The translations under genes were made by a program, and so were the position numbers. A stretch of DNA of 64,000 nucleotides from Micrasema longulum. Its lineage: Eukaryota > Arthropoda > Insecta > Trichoptera > Brachycentridae. Shown here piece after piece: positions 1-11,767 of the stretch. Location: the NCBI GenBank assembly GCA_022494885.1, contig JAGVSM010000472.1, forward strand, positions 1 through 64,000, read 5' to 3'. The notes beneath the pieces are model-generated. The model saw only the letters and a program-made list of their open reading frames with translations. It was not told where the DNA came from and ran no database searches. Within the stretch, counting starts at the first letter, position 1; each line of letters begins with the position of its first letter.

Positions 1-569
1 TTCAAAACAAGTTTAGATGCGTCAATATTCTACATGGTAATTGTGGTTTTTTTAAAAAAAAAGCCAGTATTGAGACGCATCGATTACCTGAAGAAAAAAC
101 TACCAAAACACTCCTAAAAACCGGCCTAAAAATACCGTTGCTTTAATTTTTTTTTTAATTATCGTGTAGGTGTATTGAAAATTTTTTAAGCAGCATATAC
201 ATAAGATATCTTTTGAACTTAGTTGTAAGGAATAATTTATTGAAACAAAGATTGTTTACGCGATTTAACGTAGATCACAAAAAATCCTTACAATAAAAAA
301 TAAGTTTCAAACAAGTTTTGAAAAAACGGTCATCAATTACTTTATTATGTCAAATGTATACTGGTTATATAACTAGTTGCGTTTAGCCTAACCACTTAAT
401 CGATCTAAAATAAAATATTATTAACATAATATTATATTTATAATAATACAACACAGTATTCTATGAGAGAAACAAGAGCCTTATAGTTGAGTCATGTCAA
501 CATACTTTATTAAGGTGGTGACCTCAAACTAGTCTGTAACATAAGATGTAGGATCCATCTGAAAGGTTT
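1..569. other. AT-rich sequence, no gene seen
   Basis: No coding frame, tRNA-like box or recognisable repeat was found here. The stretch is AT-rich with short homopolymer runs. Confidence 0.5.
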
Positions 570-1140
570 TGATTAGTTAAACTAATTTTATAACAACGGG
601 CACCCCATGACTCTATGCCTCTGATTTCAGGAAAAAGCAAAAGATGAGTTTCGAACTCACACAAATCCTCCCGGGCCATGGCGGGTTTATGAGCTAAGTT
701 TTCGGGATCAACTGCAGTCCATGTGATGATGAAACGCCTCAAGATATTCCCCACTTTATTATCACCTTTTCAGCGTCGAAACCTGGAGGCGCGATGCAGA
801 AGCATTTGCGAGGATCTAAGCCACATGCATTCCGTAATAAGTCACAATAACTTCACAATGGTTAGGATAGTACAGGTAATAAAGACAAAAAATGAAAACA
901 GGGAACAAAGTGCAGTGATCTCTTCAGGTAAAACACAAGGCCTACCGTTGTCTACTAATGGTCCAGCTTACCTTGAAAGAGTTTTCTGTGGTTTTCCCTT
1001 CATTAAGCAAATGCGAAAAAGTGCCTATAAAGGTCGAAAGCCGAAATTTCCTTCCCTTTTTCAACACTTAGCCATAGATAGCCAAGAAACAAAATCCACT
1101 TCTGAAATATTAACCATGTACAAATGTATGCTGTACGCAT
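570..1140 (+). pseudogene. LINE ORF2 C-terminal relic (R1/I/Jockey-like), copy 1
   Basis: The frame around 625-850 reads a decayed tail of a non-LTR retrotransposon ORF2. It includes FELTQILPGHGGF followed by a Cys-x2-Cys...His segment (CSPCDDETPQDIPH), the usual C-terminal zinc-knuckle region after the RNase H-like part. A stop follows FMS and the last Cys of the knuckle is lost. The same segments occur at 13838-14510, where the frame is better preserved, so this is a second copy of one family. Homology downstream of the knuckle is visible only at DNA level (shared tracts near 830-1100). It is a dead fragment. The exact clade is an inference from the motif order. Confidence 0.7.
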
Positions 1141-2084
1141 GAACAATAATACGGCAGCTCACATTTAAAACAAAAAGTTTTCTGTATCTGGCGAAATACT
1201 TATTACACATAAATTAAATGTAATATTTTTACTATAGATGCAAATATGTCGCGTCGGTAACGAGTTTTGACGGCTTATTAGTCATGCATATTTTACTTTT
1301 CATTTCATCACGACTACGTCCCACGTACTGTGTACCAGACGATGTATGATGTGTGGATACAAGCACCTCGACATGACGAAGCCGTAAATGCTATTTAAAT
1401 TTGCATTATATTCAGAGTACAAACAGCAGCCGTGGCAACTTACTACCGCGAACTGTGAAGCCTTGATGGAGATAATATATGTTTGTGTACTTAGACCAAC
1501 AGCTAACAGACGTACAGAGTATCGTCGTACAAACCTAGTTTTGGTCTTGTGAGATAAATTGAATTTATGACTTAAGCCCGCTGCGCTGTATTAATTTGTG
1601 AAGTCAGTGAGCGAATTGGAGCAAATGAAAACAAAAACGTTAGGTAAAAGTCTCAATAATTGAAGACCGTATTGTGATCAGATGGTAGTATTGCAGTAGA
1701 CTGCATCCTCTTTAAAGCCAACGAACCTCATTATGCAGTGAAGATTTCCGTATTTAATCTCTGTTATTGAGTTAACATTCTTTAAATTAGCGACGTAAAA
1801 GAGATTCAACAACAATTGTGTTGACAATTTTGATCACCAAATACATAACATTTTAAATTTTTCGCCGCTTGATGGATGATGTAATGGCAAAAAATCATGT
1901 GATTCATTTTAGTTTCGAAAATAGAAAAAAAAACCATTATCACTTAAGTCATAATGTTAGCTCCATGTTGAAATTAAAATAATTATATCAAGTTTAATAT
2001 GTTTCTCCATGCATTCGATTACAGTATTTGCAATATCCTCAATAATTCAAAAAACAAGAGTCCTAGAAGTTCTTCTATAGAACT
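1141..2084. other. Unassigned non-coding sequence
   Basis: No gene or repeat recognised. Base composition is slightly less AT-rich around 1250-1520, but nothing there reads as coding. Confidence 0.45.
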
Positions 2085-2300
2085 TGTACTAAAATTAAGA
2101 TAAATAACAATATTTGAGTTTGTCCAAATGTTCATTGACAAAAGACTGGATTTGACCCCCTCGGGGGTCATTAAGATTAACAAATTACAACAGGGATGGA
2201 GAATTAAACCAGCCAATGACAGGTCATAAGCCCTGTAAATGCCTTGACTTCCATATTCCCTTATTTAAGGTATTCTCCATCCCTGTTGTAATTTTTTAAA
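2085..2300 (-). repeat. Family B (subtype 2) hairpin derivative
   Basis: It holds the B HEAD module (TTTGAGTTTGTCCAAATG followed by a CCCCCTCGGGGG hairpin) and then short facing arms. ACAACAGGGATGGAGAA at about 2185 faces TTCTCCATCCCTGTTGT at about 2270. Between them lie the arm words ACCAGCCAATGACAGGTC and TAAGCCCTGTAAATGCC. This is a deletion derivative in which the two arms of the fold-back element almost meet. The open frame across it is fortuitous. Confidence 0.75.
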
Positions 2301-3409
2301 ATAAATAAGTTATTTTTTGTTTTGTACATTATTTAGTGAAAAAAAAAAAATTATATTGTTATGGTATTTATTACAATCAATATAATGTTAAGTTTCCGCA
2401 AACCAAGTTTTGTAAAATTTCCATTGAAAATAAACGTAAAAATGGCATTTTTCAATAAAACATTATAAAAGCGCCATCTATGAATGGTTAGTTTCATATT
2501 TTTGTTTAAAATTACCTAAAGTACCACTGAATTTAACCTTATACAGAGTTTATCACTATTAATAGACATTTAAACAGATATATAAAACCATTAAAACCAT
2601 TACCATTATGTATAGTTAATTAATATTATTGTTTATTTGGCATGTCTGCCTTAAAACAGGTTGTGCCTAGTTAGGCAGACTAGACATGATCCAGAGAAAT
2701 ATATTACCAGACTGTGTATGTAGTGGATAAAATTATTGTTATTTTTGTTAATAAACCATTATTATTATTAATATTATTTTGATTATGAAAAAGGAATATG
2801 GAAGTCGATGCATTTGCATTAAAAAGAAAATCGGTTAACAATATTTTGTGCATACAAATATATGTAAGATCTTTTTTGACTATTACAAGAATTCAACTCT
2901 ATAGATTTACAACATCTCAATAGACAAGAAGTAAATGACTTTGATAGATATTTTTTAGAGATAAAACAATTATTAGGGAATCTGAAAATCTAGATACTTA
3001 CGTAACCCAGTCGTTAGCCCTTAAAATGCCATATTTGAGTGATCATTACACACCGAGTAACATTTGCCATTCTGCCTTAAGTTTGTGTTTTCACATTTTG
3101 TCGTTTCAAATACGTCTTACAAGCTGATAAATAATGCATGTAAAATTAATTTGCCAATTTATCGAACACCAATTTTCAGTATGTGTCATAAAAATCCACA
3201 GAAATATAAAACAACGGGAACATAACAAGAATAAAAAATACCATATTTTATTGGTTTCTCTTTTTGCTAAGCAAAGGTCGTAAAATTAACAGTTAATATG
3301 AGAAACTCTTGTTTTACGTTTGAATATTCATGAAAACGAAGTAAAACATCAATCATTTTTCTAAAATTTGAGCTTTTTAACTTATGTTTTTATCAACAAT
3401 ATTTAAAGT
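2301..3409. other. Non-coding; one stem-loop and an ATT-rich tract
   Basis: At about 2641-2690 CATGTCTGCC faces GGCAGACTAGACATG, an imperfect stem-loop. It is followed near 2755-2780 by an ATT-repeat tail, which may be the 3' end of an old retroposon. The remainder is AT-rich with nothing recognised. Confidence 0.4.
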
Positions 3410-3780
3410 TAAATCCAGTCCTTGTCTACAAAAATTTGGACAAACTCAGAATATTGTTGATGAGTCCACCTGGTTCACGAAGAAGCATAGAAATTAAAAA
3501 AAAAAAATTTTCAGGCGTTGCCTAGTGTGTAGGTGAAATAATTTAATTAGATGAATCTCACTCGCATAAAAAAAAGTTTCAACTCTTTAACTTCACAAAC
3601 ATTAACAGATGAAAGAATTGAAGGAATTTAGATGTTCAAGTATGGACAGAATGGTGAATGTTACACAGTGTGTAAAGTGACTACTTAAACCAGCCAATGA
3701 CAGATCATAAGCCCTGTAGATGCCTCGACTTCTATATTATCTTATCTAAAATGTTCTTCATCTCTGTTGTAATATGTTTA
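3410..3780 (-). repeat. Family B subtype 2 copy (HEAD-spacer-arm)
   Basis: Read on the minus strand, the order is arm, spacer, HEAD. The window strand shows HEAD (TTGTCTACAAAAATTTGG), the spacer word TTCAGGCGTTGCCTAGT, then the arm with TTACACAGTGTGTAA, ACCAGCCAATGACAG and TTCATCTCTGTTGTAAT. The same order recurs at 56495-56895. No TIR or target duplication was recognised for this copy. Confidence 0.8.
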
Positions 3781-4595
3781 TTGTTAAAAAAATAATTGTA
3801 ATTTTTTTTTATATACTTGTTTTTTTGGAAATTAAACTCTCAGCAAAACTCTCACAAAATTATTTTGAAAATACTTTCAAACAAATTATTAATTACGAAT
3901 TAGGATTGACCCTTACGAAGGATTCTATTTATCTCCGCTCTATTATTTTTTTTGCCTAAAAATGCTGATCATTTTAAAACGTACAAAATTCACGATTTTT
4001 GCGTGTGGCCTGTTGGCGCCAGGCAAACGTCACTTCATTTTAGTGTATTGATGGTACTAAAATTTTATTTATATATGTTTTATTCATTCTCTAAGCATTA
4101 AAATAGTCAAATATAAATATCCGAACATGACCATTAATTTATAAAACGAAATAAGGAAAACAACTCACTCTGAAAATGAACATTTTTATTAAATTTACCA
4201 TACACAATTTTTAACGGGGATAGAGGGACTCTTAGGAATGCGATACGGAAATCTGAAGCAATTACTCAAATATTAAAAATTCAACAGATGAAAGATTAAT
4301 AAAAATTTGGAATTGCAAACATGGCAAAATGGTGAATATGACACAATTCATGTACCAATTTTTTGTTTTTTTTGTGAGGGTGTGAAAATATTTTTTTTCC
4401 GGCGGTGCCTTTTGCGTTTTTCGAAAATATTTATTATATTTGTATACCGTCCGTCCGAAGACGGCAGATAAAACTGGGTGATTTAATGATTTTCGGATGT
4501 TCCATACTCCTATAAAAAACAACTTATGCGTAAAATAAAAATACAAATGAGACCCGTCAATTGTAAACATCTATGGCGTGTTTTCTAGTCAAATA
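3781..4595. other. Unassigned AT-rich sequence
   Basis: No gene or repeat was identified. The long minus-strand frame near 4262-4570 has no recognisable domain and low-complexity composition, so I treat it as chance. Confidence 0.45.
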
Positions 4596-4599
4596 ATTT

Positions 4600-4980
4600 G
4601 CGAAACTTTTAAGTCACGTAAGTGTGCGTGCACTTATCCAAAAATGTCTTAATCACCGCGTCAGCAATTTCAATTCGGGGAATGTAAAAATAGTGTGAAG
4701 GCAAAATTTTCAGCGCGATGGCATTCTAGATTATTAAAATCGAATCAAAGTAATACACCGGGGTGAGTAAATTAAGGTGTAAAATTTCATAAAAGTGCCC
4801 CGGCGGTCGGCACAAGATGGCGGTGTTCATGCGTAATGAAAATGGGCGAACGGCTCATATTTACATAACAAAAGGCACTGACGTCATTATAAAGCAACCG
4901 CCAATTTGAATTCCTGCATACTTGAAATATTTGACCGCTTTATTTCGGGCCGGCTAAACCTCGGATATTTTGCTAAATGA
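4600..4980 (+). promoter_or_regulatory. Candidate promoter or enhancer block
   Basis: This GC- and CpG-richer block in AT-rich surroundings contains AAGATGGCGG at 4814-4823 (a YY1/Pho-type word). It also has a perfect palindromic CRE, TGACGTCA, at 4879-4886, followed directly by TTATAAAG, a TATA-like box. An ATG follows at 4977 (MKLAAMRRFGG) but the frame runs straight into a family B repeat, so no exon can be supported. It could be the promoter of an unannotated transcript, an enhancer, or the remnant of an element's 5' region. Confidence 0.35.
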
Positions 4981-5054
4981 AGTTGGCGGCAATGAGGAGA
5001 TTCGGTGGTTTTTTAATATATTTTTTATTTGTTAAAATACCAGCAAATTATAAA

Positions 5055-5985
5055 TCAAATGCATTGCAACAGAAAGGGAAAACATTTTGGGGAAGGGGAT
5101 ATGAAAGTTTAGGCATTAACAGGGCTTATTGCCCGTTATTTATTTATTTTATTTTATTTGGGAATTTTACAGCTATTACATAAACAAAATAAGTAGAACA
5201 ATCTTAACAATGCCAAAGCCAATTAAAAAAATCTACTGTAATTATAATTACACATAATATATAAGAAAAGAAGTTTAGTAATTGGATTTGTGTGACGTTT
5301 GTATTCATGTGTATGTGAATGTGTGTATCCGTGAATGAATGAGGGAGAGGATACATGTGCGTGTGGGAATGAATGAGGGAGAGGGTGCGTATCTATAAAA
5401 AAATAATTGTTTAAAACTTGTAATTGTATTAAAAATGGTACAATAAAGAGCTTAGTAAAAAGTGAGAAACCTTTTTGTTAAAATTCAAATCAAGAAATGA
5501 TATAAATTGGATTTTTTTTTTAAATATGTTAAATTTTAAAACCGTATTCTGAAAAAAAAAGCATTTTATTTTAAAATCTAACTGATACACATCGAATGAA
5601 TAATGTGCGACGAGTCCTATACAATACGGTTGGTAACTACAAAATGCAGTAAATACGAAATAATTACTACAATAAAATAAGGCTTGACAATACGCAAACG
5701 TTGATTCAAAACGAACACACAAATGCATATTATATGCACCTACATAATATATAAATAAGAATAAAATATAAGTTTGATAGAAATTATTCGGATTATAAAA
5801 ATCAGATTATTGGCTGGCTCAAGTAGCCACTTTACACACTGTGTAACAATCATCCGCCAGCCTATGTTTAAACATCAACATTCCCTTAACTCTTCCATCT
5901 GTTGACTTTTGTTAAGTAAAAGAGCTGAAACCTTAATTAGTAAAAAAAATACTACCTGGAAACCGGGATGCTATCAAAACACATA
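5055..5985 (+). repeat. Family B copy split by a LINE 3' fragment
   Basis: The left part at 5055-5135 carries TTGCAACAGAAAGGGAAAAC and the words for the arm start. The right part at 5800-5985 resumes at ATTGGCTGGCTCAAGTAG and continues through the TTACACACTGTGTAA palindrome to GAGCTGAAACC. The interruption matches the LINE-tail family also found at 46290-46770. The B consensus from other copies joins cleanly across the gap. Confidence 0.7.
5136..5795 (-). mobile_element. LINE-like 3' fragment inserted in family B
   Basis: On the minus strand this ends in a run of AAATA/AAAT units, the tail style of many LINEs. It shares a long stretch with 46290-46770 in the opposite orientation, including TACAGCTATTACATA and TGTTTAAAACTTGTAA. 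Inside it lies a short minisatellite at about 5330-5385 with two copies of GAATGAATGAGGGAGAGG. A short TTATTG occurs at both junctions and may be the target duplication. No coding remnant was read. Confidence 0.6.
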
Positions 5986-7785
5986 ACCACACTATGATTG
6001 ATTGGTTTGTTTACAATAATCTCTGACGTACTTCAAAGAAGACCATTTTCATAAAATTTTTCATACATTTTCGAAAAACTTCGCCGTTCAATAAAAAATA
6101 TCCAATAATTTTTACCGCGTTTTGGAAAATATTTTACACAATCGATTTCCCGTAGTACTGTCCTTCCGCATTCTAGAAAATAAAGGTTTCAGCTCATTAT
6201 AATCAAATTTAACAAAATAAAACTTAACCAATGAATTTTAAATACAATTATAGCTAGATTATTTCGACCATAATTCTAGTTATAGTTTTTTTTTGTTATG
6301 GCGTAGAGCAATTAAAAATTAAATGTCACTTGTTACTAAAAACCGTTTGCTAAATCATAAATAATTTTGAAAAATCAACATTACTAATTAACATTTTAAA
6401 AAAGGATTCCTTTTGTAAACGAAAAAAAACAGGTCAGAAAATGAAATAAATTTTGAAGAATTTCAGTTTTAAGAATCGGGCGCCATGCATCTGTGGAGTA
6501 TTAAATAGTAAATTTTTAGTCCTACAGAGACCGGCTCGATGCAATTAAATTTTTAAAAATTTATTTAATTGTTTCATATTTATTACAGCATTTAATTATT
6601 TTTATAAAAAGTTATTGAGTAGTAAAAGTATACATACATATTTTTAGTTTTTTCTAGCCAGTCATCTAAACTGCCGAACTAGGGATAGCTTCCCCCCGTT
6701 CTAAGGCACTGAATAATGTATTTTTACAATTTGTTTTTATCATAATTATCATTGACTAAATAAGATTTTTTTAATATATTTTGATAGTTTTACAAACTTA
6801 GAGTTAAGAAAAATATGTTTATGTATGTCCTATTAAAAGTCAATAGTAAATATACCACTAAAACCTTAATCCTAAGTCCTTACCCGAAAAACTAGAAATG
6901 CACTTACATCCTTCTACATCGGATAACGATTTCTCTGACTTCCCCTGACCAATACAGATTAAAAATGCAGCCAGCACCTTCCTCAGCCTGGCGATTCCAT
7001 CACATTTCTATGAATCTGGGATAAGGTTTTATATATCCTTGGGCCTATATAGCTAAACCTTCGTATAAGTGCTGATGATAAAACAGTAACCTCAAAACCC
7101 GTCGAAGTATATCCATTAATAAAATGGTTCATAAAAATTAGTAGAGAAATAAGTGTAAAATGTCATACCACAAAATAAAAAATGTTTTTGATATTAAAAT
7201 TATAGTTATAAGAATATTGAGTCATTTAAAATTCTAACCAAAACGAAGTTAAATAATTCCTTTAGCTGCTGAAATAGGTAGAATCCTTTGAAGTCAAATT
7301 CACACTTTACAAAATATGATAACATAACCTTCAACATTACATTTCCTCAACTTTTTTAACGTCATATTAAAAAAAACAATACCTAATTATTTAATTTTAT
7401 TAAAAAAAAAAACAAAATTCATGCAGCAGTTAGTCGTCAACTTACGACCATGGCTCATTTCCGATAAACAGATCGTTAGAAGATCTGGTCGTAAGATGGC
7501 ATATTTTTTTATTTGTTTTTTTATTGACATTGTTTTTTGTTCTCATTACAATCACATCATCATTTGTCACGAAGCGGATTTTTCTATGTTTTTTAATAGC
7601 CTTTTTTGCTTCTTGACAAGTTGACAAATTGACTGTTTAGACCAACTAATCCATATTGCTCTAAATTCATATCTACCTACTCGCCCTTTTTATCTTCCTT
7701 ACGCAACTCCACACAACAATAATAACATGCGTGCGTGCCTGTCAAAACCCAGATTAATCTAGTGCTAAACTAGAAAACAATCCAG
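5986..7785. other. Unassigned sequence with one inverted repeat
   Basis: About 1.8 kb without a recognisable gene. A short inverted repeat occurs around 7436-7497 (ACTTACGACC facing GGTCGTAAG). Overlapping open frames on both strands at about 7421-7627 are low-complexity and not credible as genes. Confidence 0.4.
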
Positions 7786-7789
7786 TTAA

Positions 7790-7990
7790 GTACTTTCAAC
7801 ATAAAATACAACGACCGAGCTGTGCCAGCGTTCACCCGGACAGCCAGCTCCAAACACAAGCTGTGCCTGTGCCAACGTTGCGAGACCCCAGTTTCTCCAG
7901 CAGGTTCCAGCACCGTGTCACGCCTCAACAAAATAGTAGGTTGTGGAGTTGCGCAACATTCTACTTCAACCATACAGTCCTTTTAAAATT
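7790..7990. other. GC-richer block of unknown nature
   Basis: Base composition rises sharply here (for example CCCGGACAGCCAGCTCC). Frames exist on both strands but no domain or repeat partner was recognised. It may be a transposon 5' region, a retroposed fragment or a regulatory block. Confidence 0.3.
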
Positions 7991-8189
7991 TTCCTCCTCC
8001 GGGAAGAGACATTTTTTCACACTTTATCTACTCCTTAACATTGTCATTTTCCATATGGTAAAAATCTCGGAAGGTATAAAAACTATTTCTGCTGCTATTG
8101 CCACGCTTAGCGCAGGTAAACAATCGACGGCAGATTGTGCTTGTAAGGACAAACAGTTGGTTGCAAGCCGCATATGACGTAAGTCACAA

Positions 8190-8900
8190 CTACCCGAATA
8201 ATAATATTCTTCTTCTTCTTTTTCTACTTCCGCTTTTACTAGGACTGCGTCCTGTTATTGCTCTGAGCCCGTTCCTGAGATGCGGACGTCCAACTATCCC
8301 GCCATCTTTACAGTCGTCTTCCGGGGAGTCTGCTGCCAGCTGGTATTCACCTGCCACTATATTCACCACTCTTTCCAAATCTGCTCTCTCCACGTACTTT
8401 CTCCAGAAACATCTTCTTGATCTTCCTCATCGCACAACATCTTTGACGTCGCAGATCCTTTTCATTTCAGAGTTTCTTATTTTGTCTCGGATTGTCGTTC
8501 CCGCAATGGGTCGGAGAGTTTTCATTTCACCCGTTAGTGAAAGATTTTTTGTTCTAGTGGTTTCGGCTTTTGTTTCAATGCCGTATGCCATGATAGGTTT
8601 AATGCAGATTTTAAAAACTGGTACTTTGCTCTCCTTCAGCATATGTTGATTTCTCCATACAGCATTTCTTAAGCATCCAGCCACAACAGCGGCTTTGTTT
8701 ATTTGTTCTCATATTTCTTCATAGAGGTTGTTGCTGCTGGATACCTTAACGCCTAAGTACTTAAAATGCATTACTTTCTTTATTATTGTATTGTCTATTG
8801 CAAGTTTGCATCAAACCGGCTGTTTTAAGCTACCATGCTTTTCGTTTTATCTATGGAGATTTTAATATCATGAAATGACGTGTGGAATTTGTACAATAAT
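8190..8900 (-). pseudogene. LINE (RTE/CR1-like) ORF2 C-terminal fragment
   Basis: On the minus strand the frame from about 8780 reads FKYLGVKVSSSNNLYEEI, then an AAGCLRNAVWRNQHM segment and MAYGIETKAETTRTK, then IAGTTIRDKIRNSEMKRI. These are the end of the RT domain and the thumb/C-terminal region of insect LINEs. After a frame change, DGGIVGRPHLRNGLRA follows near 8330, the usual Gly-Arg-Pro motif close to the ORF end. The element finishes in an AGAAGAAGAAGAATATTATT-type tail around 8200-8220. It is frameshifted and 5'-truncated, hence inactive. Confidence 0.85.
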
Positions 8901-10735
8901 ATTTGGAGATCATCTCCGGAGTCTGCTATTATTATAATAATAATATTATTATTAATGAACAATATAATAATAAAGCAAGAGTCGGTTGTTTTAGGTTTAT
9001 AAATAAACCAGCAACCGTTTTTCTGTTCGGTGACGCTCGGATAATTTCTGATGCTTGCTATTTTTTTATTTGTCTGAAATTCTTTCTAAATTAAACACGT
9101 TCCCACAATGCAACACCGACACAAAACCAGGGTAATTTAACCTCTAAGCGATGTATGAACACCATAATTAATAATTTATGAGGACAATAATTTAGAATTT
9201 AAAATTAGTCCCGCTGTATGAATCTCCTACCAGGCATTTATGAGATTATGCCGAAAACCGCAGGAACATTACCATTAAATGCCAAATTTAACAACATTAC
9301 AGAACGCTCGACCATTTTGTGTAAGTTTTAGACATTAAATTATTTTTTTCGTAAGAATTTTTCAGTGTACAATACAAAATATAAAGATATAGATTACACA
9401 AACATCACTCTGTCAGATTTCAAATTTACACTAAAAATGCATTATGTAACTTATATGTAATAATATGTACATCTTCCTTCCCCTCAGGGGCGAATCGTCA
9501 AAACAAGCAATTATGCACAGCTTACCATCTTATTTTACTTTTAATAATAACAATTTATAGTTACCATGTTTATGGGAAAATAAATGAAATAATTGTTATT
9601 TATTATAAATCACCGTTCGTATCTTTCTTCAAAAAAATATCTAAGAAGTGCGCCCAGCGCCAGCGCCCAGCCCATTCTCACTGAACGATGAAACTATACG
9701 ATTACCTCAGCTTATTCTTCCATACAAAAAAGTACATTGTATTTTTCCTCTTTAACCCAAGTCGGCTTTTTTAGTACTAAAACAAACTTTAAGATTACAA
9801 ATATAATTAGAAGATTCTCTATTTGGAAACTAGTATTTCGAGCATTTTTTCAGAAGGACTATTTTTCTTTGATGGGATACCGTTGACATATTATGTATCA
9901 CATAGGACAGGTGGCGTTCGCAGTGGCCGTTTTAGGCATTATTTATTTTAAAAGAAATCGGCCAGTGCTCGAGTCTTGACAGTACTGTCAATGACAGATC
10001 ATAACTGATATATCTGCTGAATGTCACTGTGGTATTTGTTAATAAACTTTTGTACAAGTTTAGTATTCTATTAAAATAGTATATAATAAAGCTACGTACA
10101 TCGCGTGGTTAATAATAATTGTTGTTTGAGTTGATTTTCACAGAACCACAAAAAAAAAGTCATTTATAATGACATTACTTACATGTTATTTAGGTACTTA
10201 TATGTAGTACAAATTAATTATCATTTTTTATAGATTACCTATAAAATAAGTCACGGCTCGCCACTGCTTCCCCTCCTTATTCTCTCTTCAAGCATCCTCG
10301 TCCTAATCCCGCCCAATTTACAATAAATTGCTGTTCTTAAAAAAAAATAAAAAAATTGTAATAATTGAAAAATATTTACAAGAACATGAAAATAATATTT
10401 TCATATGTATAAACTCACATGTATTTATTTAATATGTTATATGTTTTCTTTACTAACTTTGTATATTTTGTGGAAATCGGTTATTAGTTCTGAGTTTATA
10501 CACTATATCTGTTTGTTTACAATAAATATGTATGTAGAACTGTTGATTTCTAAAATAAAATAAAATAAAATGTAGCTCCTAGACACAAAAATATCAAAAC
10601 GTTTTAAATAATTACTACTCTCTATTATCTGAGCTACATATTTCTTTTCTTTTATAACGCGTAATAAAATAAGAATCAAATTTAGAATTCAATTCACAAA
10701 AAGACGAAGAATCGTACAAACATGAATATTCAAAC
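8901..10735. other. Unassigned AT-rich sequence
   Basis: A low-complexity ATT/TAA tract lies at about 8929-8975 and an AAATA tract at about 10552-10571. Between them I see no gene. A short stretch near 9980-10030 (ACTGTCAATGACAGATCATAA) faintly recalls family B but is too diverged to call. Confidence 0.4.
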
Positions 10736-11135
10736 ACTGACAGAATTACGAATGTAAGTGTAAAAAGTGATCACCAAATAACGGATCATAATCCCTTTAA
10801 AAGACTTTACCTCAACATTTATTTTTCAAAGGTATTTTGCGTACCTGTTGTAATTAACCCTAGAGAGGTCGCGCTTTAATATGTGACACAAGTGGTCGCG
10901 TGGGATACACACATATGGCACCCAATTTGAATATGGGATAATACCATACATAATATAACGTCAAAGAATGAATATTAAGATTGCAAAATTTTATATACAT
11001 CTGAGATATACAAAAATATCTACGTAATAAGTTGCGTGAGTTACATAATTAAAATGTACATGAAAAAAATTGAGAGATCTTCCTGACACTTCCTAGCACA
11101 CATACTCAGAGCGGGGAACATGGATTTTTGAAATC

Positions 11136-11549
11136 GGCGCGTAAGTTTTCACGGTCACTGTTATAAATATTATCTTTTTTGGGTGATCCCGTGTAAGTTG
11201 GATTCGTTCCGACGTTCCGGCTACTATTTTGCAAGAACCATTTTCTGGGTAAATATTATAATTTGTACCATAGGCCAAAAATTACAGTGAACAAACAACA
11301 AAAGAGGAAATTGAAATACACAAACACCCAAATAACACTGAAAATATCGGCGGGCTGAAATTAAACTCAACGCGGTTCCTGGCACTACAATGCGCCTGCT
11401 GCCGACTGCGACACGGTACAAATTACTAATACGTAAACACATATTTTTTCTACCAAAAACACAGCTTACTCTGAAGCTCCTGCAATAGTAGTCAAAACGT
11501 CGGAATATATCCAACTTACACAAGATCACCCAAAAAAGATACACATTGA
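11136..11549. repeat. Family A fold-back element, copy A1
   Basis: The left arm carries AAGTTTTCACGGTCACTG, TTTTTTGGGTGATCC and TTCGTTCCGACGTTCCGG. The right arm has the inverted counterparts (AAAACGTCGGAA, GATCACCCAAAAAAG). Unique central sequence includes CTGCCGACTGCGACACGG, also present in the copies at 52007 and 53218. Its right end abuts copy A2. It looks like a long-TIR non-autonomous element. Confidence 0.7.
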
Positions 11550-11767
11550 TGAATATGTTTCTTTTTCGTGTGTTGGATTTGTTCCGACGTTTCGGCCACC
11601 ATTGCAGGAGCCATCTTCAGAGTACACTGAGTGTTCTTGTCTTTACTCAGTTTACCCTGAAGATGGATTCTGCAATGGTAGCCGAAACGACGAAACAAAC
11701 TCAACACAAACGGTATCACTAAAAAAAGAAACACATTGATAACAGTGACCGTGAAAACCTTCGCACC
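11550..11767. repeat. Family A fold-back element, copy A2 (short form)
   Basis: The two arms nearly touch. The left has TTTGTTCCGACGTTTCGG and AGCCATCTTCAGAG. The right has CTGAAGATGG, GCCGAAACGACG and GTGACCGTGAAAACCTTCGC, ending near 11767. On the minus strand the left arm reads CTGAAGATGGC...GCCGAAACG, a layout recalling a hammerhead-ribozyme core with a short stem II, though no complete fold is present. Confidence 0.7.

Noticed and set aside
4977..5183. First exon of a host gene after the candidate promoter
   Set aside because: The frame passes directly into a family B repeat and then a LINE tail; only the first 11 codons lie in unique sequence and no splice donor is convincing.
7790..7990. 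Exon in a GC-richer block
   Set aside because: Open frames on both strands with no recognisable domain or splice sites; left as unassigned.
8098..8649. 183-codon plus-strand frame, the longest in the window
   Set aside because: It is the antisense shadow of the decayed LINE ORF2 on the minus strand at 8190-8900.
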